The notes: a model not told the origin generated them from the sequence alone. A DNA stretch of 64,000 nucleotides from CAWBOY01 sp963790585 (GCA_963790585.1 CAWBOY010000002.1:1178001-1242000); one strand, 5' to 3'. Positions 1 through 9,476 are shown, numbered from the stretch's first letter. Numbers and translations are program-made.

Positions 1-110
1 CCCGGTAAGAGCAAAGATCTGCATGGCAGCGCTCCGGATAAGTCCTCAAGCAAGCGAAGCCCCCGTCGCTTTTCTCTCGAAATATCGTGAAAAACTCGAA
101 ATCCCTCGCT

Positions 111-1771
111 CTTTCTGCGGTGTTTAATGATTTGCCGGTCAAAACACACCCAAGAAGAAAAGGAATTTCGAGTGAAAGCCAAGATACAACGCCAACTGGC
201 CAAACGCAAGCGTCGCATCACTCGTCGACTCGACAAAACCAAGCTCGGCCGCGTCGATCGGCCGATGTTTCGAGCCGCCAACATCCACTACGATATTGCC
301 GAACGCGATCGTGGCACGGCACACGGCGGCATTGGGGCCTTCCACAAACTCGCACGCTGGCTCAAACTGCCCGAGACCATCGACCAGAAGTTGCATCTGC
401 TCAAAGTCCACCTGCCCTACCACGAGTCCGATCACGTGCTTAATCTGGCCTACAACGCCCTGTGTGAGGGCACCTGCCTCCAGGACATCGAGCTACGCCG
501 CAACGACGAGGTCTTTCTCGATGCCCTCGACGCCCAACGTATTCCCGACCCGACCACCTCTGGAGATTTCTGCCGTCGTTTCCAACCGGAGCATATCCAC
601 ATCCTGCAAAATGTATTTCACGAAGCCCGCCTCAAAGCGTGGGCCGAACAACCAGTGGATTTCTTCCGCCGTGCCACCATCGACATGGATGGAGTCCTCG
701 TGGAAACTACCGGTCGATGCAAACAGGGCATGGACATCTCCTACGACGGCACTTGGGGTTATCACGCCTTGCTGTTATCCTTGGCGGAAACCAACGAAGT
801 GTTGAGCATCGTCAACCGTTCCGGTAACCGTCCCTCGCACGAGGGAGCGGCCACGGAGGTGGATCGCTGTTTGGAGGTTTGCTTTCGTGGTGGCTTTCAG
901 CAAGTATTCCTCCGAGGCGACACCGCATTTTCACAAACGGAACACCTGGATCGCTGGAATGCGGACAAGCGTGTTCGCTTTATCTTTGGCTACGACAACA
1001 TGGAGAATGTCCGCACCTTGGCCCATGATCTGCCGGAAAGAATCTGGAAAACGCTGGCACGTCCTCTGCAATACCAACCAAAGAACAGTCCGCGACGACG
1101 TCCGGACAAGGTCAAGGATCGGATCGTGCGCGAGCGTGAGTTTGAGGTCCTGCGCCTCCAAGCGGAGGAGGTGGCCGAGTTCAACTACCAGCCTACCGCC
1201 TGTCGCGAGACGTACCGCATGATCGTGGTACGTAAGAAGATCACCCATGAAAAAGGCAATGTCTTGTTGTTTCCCGAGGTACGTTACTTCTTCTATCTGA
1301 CTAACGATTGGCTACGCGAGCCGGACGAGATCGTGTTGGATGCCAACGACCGCTGCGATCAGGAGAACCTGTTGGCTCAACTGCTGCATGGCTGTTGGGC
1401 CTTACGGGCAGGGTTGGACAATTTGACCAGCAATTGGGCCTACATGGTGATGACGGCGTTGGCCTGGAACCTAAAGGCCTGGTTCACGTTGCTGATCCCG
1501 GTACAGCCTGGACGTTGGCGGGAACACCACCAGAAACAAAAACAGTGGGTGTTGGGTCTGGAGTTCCGCACCTTTGTCCAGGCGTTTGTGCGAATGCCGT
1601 GCCAGTTAATTCGTAGCGGTCGTCGCCTGCTCTATCGGTTGCTCTCGTGGAATCCTTACCAAACGATCTTCTTCCGCGTGTTCGAGTCGTTGCGATGCTG
1701 ATCCAGCAATCTGAAGTCGGAGTCCGGATGCTCCGATCCGCCGCGACCCATCCAGCGTAGTCCGCAGAAAG
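111..1771 (+). mobile_element. IS1380-type insertion sequence, ends uncertain
   Basis: The element surrounds the transposase gene. A 10-base inverted pair, CTTTCTGCGG at 111-120 and its complement at 1762-1771, flanks the gene at a plausible distance and may be part of the terminal repeats. I could not find a convincing target duplication, so the true ends may lie some bases further out. The 110 bases to the left and about 200 bases to the right show no gene I can support. Confidence 0.4.
172..1701 (+). CDS. IS1380-family transposase
   Basis: DDE transposase of about 509 residues that would catalyse cut-and-paste movement of its own IS. The acidic residues sit in the contexts expected for IS1380: TIDMDGVLVET, then FLRGDTAFSQTEHLD, and the C-terminal CDQENLLAQL stretch that supplies the glutamate. 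The N-terminus is very basic (KRKRRITRRLDK), fitting DNA binding. The reading frame is open from an ATG at 127, but the GTG at 172 is preceded by a purine-rich AAGAAAAGG at a good distance, so I prefer it. The gene is uninterrupted, so the element may be active. No passenger genes are seen. Confidence 0.85.
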   Translation: MKAKIQRQLAKRKRRITRRLDKTKLGRVDRPMFRAANIHYDIAERDRGTAHGGIGAFHKLARWLKLPETIDQKLHLLKVHLPYHESDHVLNLAYNALCEGTCLQDIELRRNDEVFLDALDAQRIPDPTTSGDFCRRFQPEHIHILQNVFHEARLKAWAEQPVDFFRRATIDMDGVLVETTGRCKQGMDISYDGTWGYHALLLSLAETNEVLSIVNRSGNRPSHEGAATEVDRCLEVCFRGGFQQVFLRGDTAFSQTEHLDRWNADKRVRFIFGYDNMENVRTLAHDLPERIWKTLARPLQYQPKNSPRRRPDKVKDRIVREREFEVLRLQAEEVAEFNYQPTACRETYRMIVVRKKITHEKGNVLLFPEVRYFFYLTNDWLREPDEIVLDANDRCDQENLLAQLLHGCWALRAGLDNLTSNWAYMVMTALAWNLKAWFTLLIPVQPGRWREHHQKQKQWVLGLEFRTFVQAFVRMPCQLIRSGRRLLYRLLSWNPYQTIFFRVFESLRC

Positions 1772-1978
1772 GAAACTTGCCCATGAGCAACGTCTCAATT
1801 GCGCTTCAGCGCTGTCGCCATCGACAGCCCGAGGAAGGTGCGCCTTCAAGAGCCGGTACACGAAGTTCGCGAGAGGCATTCGCATTCGCTTGTTTGAGGC
1901 CTAGGTAGGCTAAAAACTCAGCCAAGCAACGCTGACCTGCGCCAGCAAGCGCTACAGCTGGGCCGGACGTATTCAAAC

Positions 1979-2179
1979 TTGACTAGGGATCAGAAAGGGG
2001 TAACCGTTTATGATGAACTATCGGTCAAGAATGACCTTGATGCTGCCTGCGCCGGGTCTGCCAATCCAAATCGTTCCATTGAGGATAGGCTGGAAAAGCT
2101 CCAAAATCTACTCTCCGGCGGGCATATTACGAATGAAGACTACCAGCGCCGCAAAGAGAGGCTTCTCGATGAAGTCTAG
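1979..2179 (+). CDS. Small SHOCT-domain protein or gene remnant
   Basis: About 66 residues. The last 35 (EDRLEKLQNLLSGGHITNED and the following QRRKERLLDEV) match the SHOCT pattern, a short helical oligomerisation module normally found at the C-terminus of larger proteins. No ATG opens the frame; the only start is a TTG at 1979 without a clear ribosome site. The upstream sequence adjoins the IS1380 element, so this may be the surviving 3' end of a gene cut by rearrangement. Function unknown. Confidence 0.45.
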   Translation: MTRDQKGVTVYDELSVKNDLDAACAGSANPNRSIEDRLEKLQNLLSGGHITNEDYQRRKERLLDEV

Positions 2180-2262
2180 CGGGCTGAAACTTCCATAAAC
2201 CGTTACAATCCTGCGGCACGGCGATAACTATTGAGCTTCGGCGAACGGGAATGAGCCTTCCC

Positions 2263-2289
2263 TTCAAATTCTTTCTACTCTGCTATAAT
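2263..2289 (+). promoter_or_regulatory. Candidate promoter of the integrated element
   Basis: A perfect TATAAT lies at 2284-2289. A -35 box is weak (TTCAAA at 2263-2268, spacer 15). Transcription would start near 2295-2297, which is exactly where the structured leader begins. Confidence 0.5.
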
Positions 2290-2293
2290 CCTT

Positions 2294-2382
2294 GATACGG
2301 GATGGCGGCCTAATTACCCGCCTGAAAGGCTGATGAGGGCGAGCGAACCTACCCGCTCTGCTCTCATCAACCTGCCCGTATC
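2294..2382 (+). ncRNA. Structured 5' leader RNA, three-way junction
   Basis: The segment folds on paper into three helices. P1 pairs GATACGGG (2294-2301) with CCCGTATC (2375-2382). P2 is GGCGG/CCGCC with an A/T-rich loop. P3 is a long, nearly continuous helix from TGATGAG at about 2330 through GAGCG, closed by CGCTC and CTCATCA at about 2369. The ribosome site GGGAGG of the next gene follows P1 directly and the ATG is at 2395. Because P1 starts at the predicted transcription start, this looks like a cis-acting leader (translation control or RNA stability) and not a terminator: no U-run follows. The family is not one I recognise. Confidence 0.5.
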
Positions 2383-2394
2383 GGGAGGTAGGGT

Positions 2395-3000
2395 ATGTCT
2401 GACAGTTCGACCATCATCGAGCACGAGCAATTGGCCAGAGGCGAAGAAGAACGCTTCGAGGAAAGACGAAAAGCACATCTCGAAAAACTGAATCGCTTCA
2501 GTCCAGCATTCAACCAGCTAATGGAAGCAAGCGGAAGGTACAGCGCGTCCTTGAGAGTTGTGAGTGATTCCCAAAATCGCTCGGAACTCATAGACGCCTG
2601 CGCAACCGGAATCAAAGGTTTATACACAGCGTTGGGGAAGGAAGGCGAAGCGGAGAGGATCGATTGTTTGCGTGGAACTACACCCGCCGAAACGGAAGCC
2701 TCCAAATTGCTTAGGATGGGGAAAGGCGAGCAGAGGGAGATCGTCGATAAGATCATCGCAATTGAGCGATGCCGTAGAAATTTTGTGTTAGAAGTATGGG
2801 ACTCGCTGATTTCAATTTTACGGATGGCAGTTCTCCCATTTGGCGACTTGCGGTTCCCGAACAACACATCCACATCAACGCCTGAACAACCAACCGATAG
2901 CGACGCCAACGAATTGGCAGAAGGCAGAGCGGATTCGCTTGCTAAAGAGGGGACAGACTTACCCCCTGAAACATCGCCCCTTGCGCCCTTCCGACCCTGA
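2395..3000 (+). CDS. Hypothetical protein, helical, first gene of the integrated element
   Basis: 201 residues, not recognised. The first 35 residues are highly charged and probably coiled coil (EHEQLARGEEERFEERRKAH). The middle is helical with conserved-looking polar stretches, and the last 50 residues are low-complexity, rich in P, E, S and T. The ATG at 2395 has a strong GGGAGGTAGG ribosome site that directly follows the leader RNA. It opens a run of same-strand genes that ends in replication and integration functions, so a role in element control or copy maintenance is possible, but nothing in the sequence shows it. Confidence 0.6.
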   Translation: MSDSSTIIEHEQLARGEEERFEERRKAHLEKLNRFSPAFNQLMEASGRYSASLRVVSDSQNRSELIDACATGIKGLYTALGKEGEAERIDCLRGTTPAETEASKLLRMGKGEQREIVDKIIAIERCRRNFVLEVWDSLISILRMAVLPFGDLRFPNNTSTSTPEQPTDSDANELAEGRADSLAKEGTDLPPETSPLAPFRP

Positions 3001-3014
3001 ACCCCACGACGAAG

Positions 3015-3215
3015 ATGATTTTGAAGATGTTAGAGAGACTGCCGGCGGGAAAGGGTATCCACGGTAAAGAGATACTCCGTAACCTCAAAAAATTGGGATG
3101 CGAATTGAAAGAAAGCACATTGCGAAGGCATCATCTCCGGCTGCTGAAAGAGTGTTACGACGTAGTCAACATCCCGTCATCCGGCGGCTATTTGATCCAG
3201 TCTTCGGAAGGCTAA
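3015..3215 (+). CDS. Small winged-helix-like protein
   Basis: 66 residues, rich in basic and hydrophobic positions. The order HGKEILRNLKKLG, then ESTLRRHHLRLLKE and a final GGYLIQ hairpin resembles a winged helix-turn-helix fold, with the second stretch as recognition helix. It lies 14 bases after the previous gene and before an AlpA-like regulator. The start is not well supported (ATG at 3015 or 3027, weak ribosome site). Possibly a DNA-binding regulator of the element. Confidence 0.45.
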   Translation: MILKMLERLPAGKGIHGKEILRNLKKLGCELKESTLRRHHLRLLKECYDVVNIPSSGGYLIQSSEG

Positions 3216-3288
3216 CATCCTTCATATAGCGCCACCTAGCGCAGTGCGCCTCATTTTCCATACCGCCGTGCCCCATTACGATTGGGGT

Positions 3289-3519
3289 ATGTCAAAGAAC
3301 CCCATCGACTCACAGCGACCCCTAGCAACGTCCACGCCTTGGACCCCGCTCGGCATTTCCCGGGCGCAGTGGTACAAGCTCAAGGCCTCTGGTCGCACTC
3401 CGTTGCCCATTTATCTCGGCACGCGGAAACCCGTTTATTCCCTCTCTGAACTCTCCGACTGGCTCGATGCCGGTTGCCCCGACCGCGCCACCTGGCTTGC
3501 CATGCGGGGGGCGAAATGA
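3289..3519 (+). CDS. AlpA/excisionase-like HTH protein
   Basis: 76 residues. The stretch PLGISRAQWYKLKASGRTPL followed by YLGTRKPVYSLSELSDWL has the layout of AlpA/MerR-like excisionases: a helix-turn-helix, a basic wing, then a helix ending in a conserved tryptophan. Such proteins bend DNA at attachment sites or activate integrase genes in P4-like satellites and islands. The stop overlaps the start of the primase gene (ATGA at 3516-3519), so the two are translationally coupled. I chose the ATG at 3289; an upstream GTG at 3244 is also open. Confidence 0.7.
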   Translation: MSKNPIDSQRPLATSTPWTPLGISRAQWYKLKASGRTPLPIYLGTRKPVYSLSELSDWLDAGCPDRATWLAMRGAK

Positions 3520-4403
3520 TGAACGATCGCAACAACTGGTTGCGCGTCAATGTTGGCAACCCCTGTCCTGTCTGCAAAAAGTTTGATTGGTGTCTCGTTG
3601 CCCCGGATCAATCAGTGGCGCTATGTGCGCGAATCGAATCCGATCGACGCATCGGCGAAGCCGGCTGGCTTCATCGGCTCATGGAAAGAGATGGCCGGCG
3701 TTCACGCGGGTTTGCACGAACCATCCGCGCTTCATTCCCAAGACCTGGCGTTGACTTCACGGCCCTGGCAGACACTTTCCGACGATCGGTCGATGACGTT
3801 CGGCTATCTCAATTCGCTGACGAACTCGGGCTATCGGTGGCAAGCCTGAATCGGTTGTGCGTCGGCTGGTCCGAAGATCATCGAGCGTGGTCATTCCCGA
3901 TGACTTCCCCATCAGGCGAAATTCTTGGCTTTCGTTTTCGCCGGCCCGATGGGGTGAAGTTCTCCGTCCGGGGTGGCAAAGAAGGCCTCTTTCTACCTGA
4001 TGGCGTCGAACGCGATGGCGGCCCCCTGCTCATTGTGGAAGGACCAACGGACGCGGCCGCACTTCTCGATATGGGGTTCCGCAATGTCGTTGGCCGGCCC
4101 AGTTGTACCGGCGGCATCAAGCTACTTGTCGAGCTGGTTCGGCGGTGGCAGCGGCCCGAGGTGGTCATCGTGGCCGATAACGACGAACCGGGGCGGCGCG
4201 GCGCTGACAACCTACTCACCGTGCTACTGGTGTACGCACCATCGGTACGCATCATTCGACCCCCGGACGGCATCAAGGACGCTCGCGCCTGGCTTCAGGC
4301 TGGCGGCAAACACAACGACATTGAACAGGCAATCAACGCGGCCCCGGTTCGGCGGCTGGTGATTCAGGCTCGGCAAGGATCGGAAAGGCTAGGTGGAAAA
4401 TGA
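3516..4403 (+). CDS. TOPRIM primase-like protein with N-terminal zinc finger
   Basis: 295 residues. The N-terminus has CPVCKKFDWCLV followed by ALCAR, a zinc-ribbon like that of DnaG/CHC2-type primases. The TOPRIM domain lies at about 165-240: LLIVEGPTDAAAL carries the catalytic glutamate and VVIVADNDEPGRRGA the DxD acidic cluster. These parts suggest a primase that makes RNA primers for replication of the mobile element, together with the ATPase encoded next. Both ends overlap neighbours (ATGA with the AlpA-like gene; 4 bases with the ATPase gene), fitting one operon. No separate polymerase domain is visible. Confidence 0.8.
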   Translation: MMNDRNNWLRVNVGNPCPVCKKFDWCLVAPDQSVALCARIESDRRIGEAGWLHRLMERDGRRSRGFARTIRASFPRPGVDFTALADTFRRSVDDVRLSQFADELGLSVASLNRLCVGWSEDHRAWSFPMTSPSGEILGFRFRRPDGVKFSVRGGKEGLFLPDGVERDGGPLLIVEGPTDAAALLDMGFRNVVGRPSCTGGIKLLVELVRRWQRPEVVIVADNDEPGRRGADNLLTVLLVYAPSVRIIRPPDGIKDARAWLQAGGKHNDIEQAINAAPVRRLVIQARQGSERLGGK

Positions 4404-6452
4404 AGAAGCCGGTCAAGGCCGTCGCGGGAAAACAGACGGAGAAGCCAACGAGAAAGAAACCCCGCCGGCGGGTCAAACCCGTGGCAGTAGTGCTTTCTGC
4501 GGAACGAATCGGCACCAAGTTGAAGGTGATGGCAACGCATGATGAAAAAACCATCCACGTTGACACCATCAACCATGACATTGCCCCCCAACGGGAGCGT
4601 TTCCTTAATGGTGTTGTCAAGCGGTTGCCGGGGGTAGACGCGGTGGCGTTGGAAGCGGAGCTACTGAGGCTGCCCTCTACGTTACCCGCTCCCCCCGTGG
4701 CTGAACCTGAGACCGTAACCGCTCCCGAAACTCCCCCGCCTTCGGTCAAGGTGATGCTGTCGTACAATCCTGATCGGAGTGGCCGAAAGGGAAATATGAC
4801 TGCGGAATATAACGGTGCAACCGTTCACCTGGACGCGATGGAACCGTCGAACGCAAAGCAGAGAAAACAGTTCATCAAGGACCTGAAAGACAAGCTGCCA
4901 GAATTGGACGTGGCCGACACGGAAAAGCAACTATTTGAGATAGCAGAATTAGCGACGGCTGAACCGCCTTGCTCTGCCTCATCAAACGCTGGCAACGTCG
5001 TCGAATTGGACGTATCGAGTATCATCCGTCCCGAAATGTTCTACCATCCAGATCTCTCGGGGTTGACGTTGCCCATAATCCTTAGCGCGGGCGGGAACCC
5101 CATCGGGAAGTATATGACCTATCTTCGCTGGTCTGATGGCCGGCGCGAGCGTAAAGAGCTACCCAACGACATTGAGGTACAAGACGGCAAGAGGCTCTTT
5201 ATTCGTCCGAAACCGGCTGAACCGGATACGTCTACTCCCCCTAGCTGGTCAATGGCTTCACGGCAATCCTGGCTCGATGGTTCACCAGCTCCCGACCCGG
5301 TGGACCTACTCTGTCGATTAACGGATCGGTTCGCTTACTTCATTGACTTTATTCCTGAGATGGCAAGCGGCACTGCATCAACACTAGCGCTATGGACTGT
5401 ATTTACGCACTGTTTTCAGGCATGGGATGCAGTTCCTTATCTGTCTCTTGGCGGACCTGCTAACTCTGGAAAATCTCGCGTTTTCGAGCTGCTGACACGT
5501 CTAGTATTCCGTCCGATGAATACTTCAAATGTGACCGGCCCAGCTCTGTTTCGTACACTCAATGACCGTGGCGGCGTGGTACTTCTCGATGAGGCTGAAC
5601 GCCTCAAGCAATCCGACCCCGCCCAGCAAGAAATACTCTCGATGCTGTTGGCAGGGTACAAGCGCGGCGGACGAGCGACGCGCCTTGAAAAAGTAGAGGA
5701 CAACTTTCACCCGGTACAATTCGACGTCTACGGCCCGAAGGCTCTGGCTTGCATCGCGGGCTTGCCACCAGCGTTGGCGACGCGCTGCATTCATATCGCC
5801 ATGTTTCGATCCGGCCCCAATTCCGAGAAACCCCGCCGACGCATCGACGATGCTCCGAATGAGTGGCAACGGCTACGGGATGAACTCCATGTTTTGGCGC
5901 TTGAACACGGATCGACCTGGCTGGCACTTGCGCAGAACGAACGTCGTGCCGGCGGGCATCAATGGCAGAGACGCGGAACTATGGCAACCTCTACTTGCCC
6001 TTGCTGCCTTCTTTGATGAGCAAGGCGCGCAAGGGCTGCTTGCCTTGCTTCAATCCCATTGCTTGCGCAGTGTTGAGAACGGTAAGAGCGATCAGATACC
6101 GGAAGCCGATGAGACAATACTTGAGATCCTTCGAGACGAAATTCTCGAAGGCAATCAACCGACTCCCGGCGAGCTACTCAATATCGCAAAGGTCCGCGAA
6201 CCGGACACCTTCAAAATGTGGACCGCCAGAACGATTAGCAACCGCCTCAAGAGCTATGGCATCGAGAGGCCGAAGAAAAGCAACAGCGTGAGGCGCTACA
6301 AGTGCGTGATAAAAGATCTGTTGAAGATCCAACAGCATTACGGCATCGACCTCAGTATCCCTGTCCCTGTTCCCGTAACCGAATCAATTAGAGTTCAGGT
6401 TTCAGGCGAGATGTTCCCATCGACTGAACACGCATACGAACGACGACCATGA
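4400..6452 (+). pseudogene. DUF3631-type AAA ATPase/helicase, one frame break
   Basis: Replication ATPase of about 683 residues when the frame is repaired. Residues 40-92 and 117-182 are two copies of one small domain (TIHVD and TVHLD, then QRERFLNGVVKRLPGVD and QRKQFIKDLKDKLPELD). The ATPase core follows: Walker A GGPANSGKS, Walker B GGVVLLDEAE, and a DUF3631 C-terminal part with INGRDAELWQPLLALA. The first frame ends at 6016, but the correct continuation is one frame over from about 5950, so there is one extra base in GAACGTCGTGCCGGCGGG. Total length is 1 modulo 3, which agrees. The basic C-terminal region may bind DNA. It probably unwinds the element's origin for the upstream primase. It may be functional if the extra base is an assembly error. 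Confidence 0.7.
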
Positions 6453-6455
6453 ACA

Positions 6456-6482
6456 GGGTCGCAAGGGTCGCAAGGGTCGCAA
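6456..6482 (+). repeat. Three 9-base direct repeats (iteron-like)
   Basis: GGGTCGCAA occurs three times head to tail directly after the ATPase gene. The position beside replication genes would fit a small iteron set, but three short copies may also be a chance tandem array. Confidence 0.5.
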
Positions 6483-6506
6483 AGCTAGGGTAGAAAGGGG
6501 CGTGTC

Positions 6507-6746
6507 ATGCAATTAGACTTCGTTGGGTTCCTTGATGGACTTTTTTCCGCTGACGGCGGCGTTTCCGAGACGCGAGTCATTCCGCCTCTAACCCCGAACG
6601 ACTTGCCGGCGGACTGGCACTTCCTCTGGGATGAACGCGCGGCCATCATGGAATACGATGGCGGTCTGCCCCGCGAACATGCGGAAGCGGCGGCACTGGC
6701 GGACATTATCGAGATCATGACAAAAGCCGGAATTGAGCTACGCTAG
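6507..6746 (+). CDS. Small hypothetical protein of the integrated element
   Basis: 79 residues, acidic, not recognised. Visible features are a proline-rich turn (VIPPLTPNDLPADWHFLWDE), a DGGLPREHAEAAALADIIEI helix, and no membrane segment. The ATG at 6507 has an AGAAAGGGG ribosome site. It lies between the replication ATPase and the integrase, where such elements often encode regulators, but I cannot assign a role. Confidence 0.6.
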   Translation: MQLDFVGFLDGLFSADGGVSETRVIPPLTPNDLPADWHFLWDERAAIMEYDGGLPREHAEAAALADIIEIMTKAGIELR

Positions 6747-6902
6747 GTTTTTTGATCGCACGCGAAAGGGTAGGTGAGTGATGGGCTACCGGATCTTCAA
6801 GACGAGCTATCAAGATCGATCAGGCCAAAAACGTGAGGCCGCAAAATGGTATATCGAGTTCCGTGACCATCTTTCGACCGTGCGCCGACTCCCTGCCTTT
6901 AC

Positions 6903-8164
6903 CAGGGCAATCGCATCTAAACGCCTGTTCATTATTGGCTGTTCAGTTGTCAGGGACAAGGTTACTGCGAATGATTCTGGTGGAACGTACCCGTTTCACG
7001 GAGGAAAAGACTCATGGCGCAGACCCAAGCAACCCCCTTTCTTGCCGCTTTTGCCCAGTTGCAGGATCCACGCATCAACCGTACCAAGCATCACCGACTG
7101 CTGGACATCCTCTTCATCGCCCTGTGCGCTGTCGTCAGCGGCGCCAACGATTGCGTGGCCATGGAAAAGTTCGCCAAGAGCAAGCGCGTCTGGCTCGAAA
7201 AATTCCTGGATCTGCCCGACCGCGTGCCGTCGCATGACACCTTCGCTCGTGTGTTCGCCGCCCTGGATGGCAAAGCCTTTGTCGAGTGTTTTCTGAGCTG
7301 GGTGACCAGCCTCGAACGGAGTACGTCCGGCCAGGTGGTGGCCATCGACGGCAAGACGGCTCGTGCGACGTTGGATCGAGCCAAGAGCAAGCATCCGCTT
7401 CATGTCGTTAGCGCCTGGGCCACGGAGAACCAATTGCTTTTGGGTCAGGAAGTGGTCGATGACAAATCCAATGAGATCACAGCGATTCCTAAACTGTTGG
7501 AGGTGTTGGAATTGACGGGAGCGATTGTGACTTTGGATGCCATGGGATGTCAGAAAGAGATTGCCAGCAAGATACGAGAAAAGGGAGCCGATTATGTGCT
7601 GGCGGTGAAAGGGAATCAGGAGCATTTGGAGCAGGACATCGTGGAGGCGTTTGCCGCCGTGGACGAGGGTCGTAGCACGGCAACGGTGCAAACGCACACG
7701 GAGCAGGACAAGGGGCACGGTCGCTTGGAAACGCGCTGGACGCAGACGATGGCGGTACCCAAGACGTTGCGTCATCAGGAGGATTGGCGGGATCTGGTGA
7801 GCATCGCCCGTTGCACGCGTAGCTACCAGGAGGGTGGAGTGGAGAAGTCGGAGGTGCGTTATTTTATAAGCAGCCTGCAACCCAAGGCGAAGCAGATGGC
7901 GGGAGCGATACGGAGTCATTGGGGAGTGGAGAATGGCTTGCATTGGGTGTTGGACATGTATTTTGCGGAGGATCGCAATCGTGCTCGGACGGGCCATGCG
8001 GCAGGGAACCTGGCGTTGTTACGACGCTGGGTCATCTCGTTATTGCGGCAGGACGAATCGACCAAAGGCGGCATCGAGAAGAAGCGCTTGCAAGCAGGCT
8101 GGAACGACGAAACGCGCGAGGCCATTCTTGGCCTTTTTATGGGGGATTAGATGCGATTGCCCTG
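6903..8164 (+). mobile_element. ISAs1-family insertion sequence, 1,262 bp
   Basis: Ends are exact 18-base inverted repeats, CAGGGCAATCGCATCTAA at 6903-6920 and its complement at 8147-8164. A 10-base target duplication, CTGCCTTTAC, lies at 6893-6902 and 8165-8174. ISAs1 elements are known for 8-10 base duplications. The host gene is the element integrase. Confidence 0.95.
7014..8150 (+). CDS. ISAs1-family transposase
   Basis: 378 residues, intact. Signature stretches are LQDPRINRTKHHRLLDILFI near the N-terminus (DDE_Tnp_1-associated domain), VVAIDGKTAR with the first aspartate, ALDAMGCQKEIASKIREKGADYVLAVKGNQ with the second, and HWGVENGLHWVLDMYFAED with the glutamate. The stop codon lies inside the right inverted repeat. 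It drives movement of the IS that split the integrase. Confidence 0.95.
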   Translation: MAQTQATPFLAAFAQLQDPRINRTKHHRLLDILFIALCAVVSGANDCVAMEKFAKSKRVWLEKFLDLPDRVPSHDTFARVFAALDGKAFVECFLSWVTSLERSTSGQVVAIDGKTARATLDRAKSKHPLHVVSAWATENQLLLGQEVVDDKSNEITAIPKLLEVLELTGAIVTLDAMGCQKEIASKIREKGADYVLAVKGNQEHLEQDIVEAFAAVDEGRSTATVQTHTEQDKGHGRLETRWTQTMAVPKTLRHQEDWRDLVSIARCTRSYQEGGVEKSEVRYFISSLQPKAKQMAGAIRSHWGVENGLHWVLDMYFAEDRNRARTGHAAGNLALLRRWVISLLRQDESTKGGIEKKRLQAGWNDETREAILGLFMGD

Positions 8165-9476
8165 CTGCCTTTACCAGCAAGGCGGCATCGGAAGAGATGG
8201 GGCGCAACATCGTCAAGATGGTTGATTATCACAAGGGCAGCGGCGGGCAAAGCGACCCCGCCTTGACGCTCTGGCTCTCTGGCTTGCCGATGACGATTCG
8301 AGAAAAACTTGCAGCTATTGGGCTGCTTGACCGTACGCGCATGGTGTCGATGAAAACCCTTGCCGAACATCTCGATGACTTCAAGGCTGCCCTGGCTGCA
8401 AAGGATGGCACGGATCGACACGTCGAATTAGTCACGACGCGGGCGAAGCGAATCGTCAGAGAGTGTGGCTTCAAGCACTACGGCGACATCAGCGCCAGCA
8501 AGGTTGCAACCTACCTTGCTGGGCTACGGGGGGACGCGAAAGAAAAGCGCGGCATCTCGGCACAAACGAGCAATTTCTACTTGAATGCTCTCAAACAATT
8601 CTGCCGATGGATGGTTAAAGACCGGCGGGCATTCGATACGCCGATTGACCATCTCGATTGCCTCAATGTTCGCTTGGATCGGCGGCACGATCGGCGAGCG
8701 CTTACTACCGACGAATTGAAGCGGCTGCTTTGCGCGGCCCGTGAAGGCCGTGACCGCTTCGGCGTCTCGGGAGAGGAACGGGCGCTCTGCTACTGGCTGG
8801 CGGTTGAGACGGGTTTACGCTCGGGTGAGATACGGAGTCTTACAAGAGCCTCTTTCGTCCTTGATGGAGACTCTCCCTCCGTGACCGTCGCGGCGGGCTA
8901 CAGCAAGCGGCGACGCGAGGACACGCTACCACTTCGGGAGGACCTAACAGCGGCTCTGAGAGCCTTCCTGGCATCGAGAATGCCACAGGCTCCCGCGTTC
9001 CGCATTTCTGGAAAGCATCACGTCAGCAAGCTCCTACGCTTTGACCTGGAAGCGGCGGGCATCATATACCGTGACGATGCGGGCAGAGTAGCCGATTTCC
9101 ATTCTTTGAGACACACATTCATCAGCAACTTGGCGAATGGCGGGGTACATCCCAAGACCGCGCAGCTACTGGCGCGGCATTCAACCATCAGCCTGACGAT
9201 GGATCGATACACGCATTCGCTTGTAGGCGAGCAATCGACGGCCCTGGCGGTCCTACCCGACCTGTCGCAACCATCGGTCTACGAAGTTCGGGCCACAGGA
9301 ACGGGAGGCGAGAACGGCCCGGAAATGGGCAAATCTGTCTTGGCGTCCTGCTTGGCGCTTTCTGAGCGATTTCAGGGTACTTCGGTAGACTCTGAGAGAC
9401 CGAAAGGGAGTGTGGAACCTAATCCCATCAAAAGCGAAAACCCCGTAAAAGATCGTGGTTTAGCGACAAAAACCAG

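Noticed and set aside
1484..1885. Minus-strand frame of 133 codons beginning MRMPLANFVYRLLKAHLPRA
   Set aside because: The first 40 residues look protein-like, but the rest overlaps the transposase gene antisense; at most a remnant.
1..2300. Search for a left attachment site (copy of the tRNA-Ser 3' end)
   Set aside because: No stretch resembling GGATTCGAACCCCCGAACGC was found left of the island, so no attL is annotated.
2325..2355. CTGATGAG...CGAA, similar to the hammerhead ribozyme core
   Set aside because: The GAAA element and a cleavage-site stem are missing, and the bases pair in a simple long hairpin (P3) instead.
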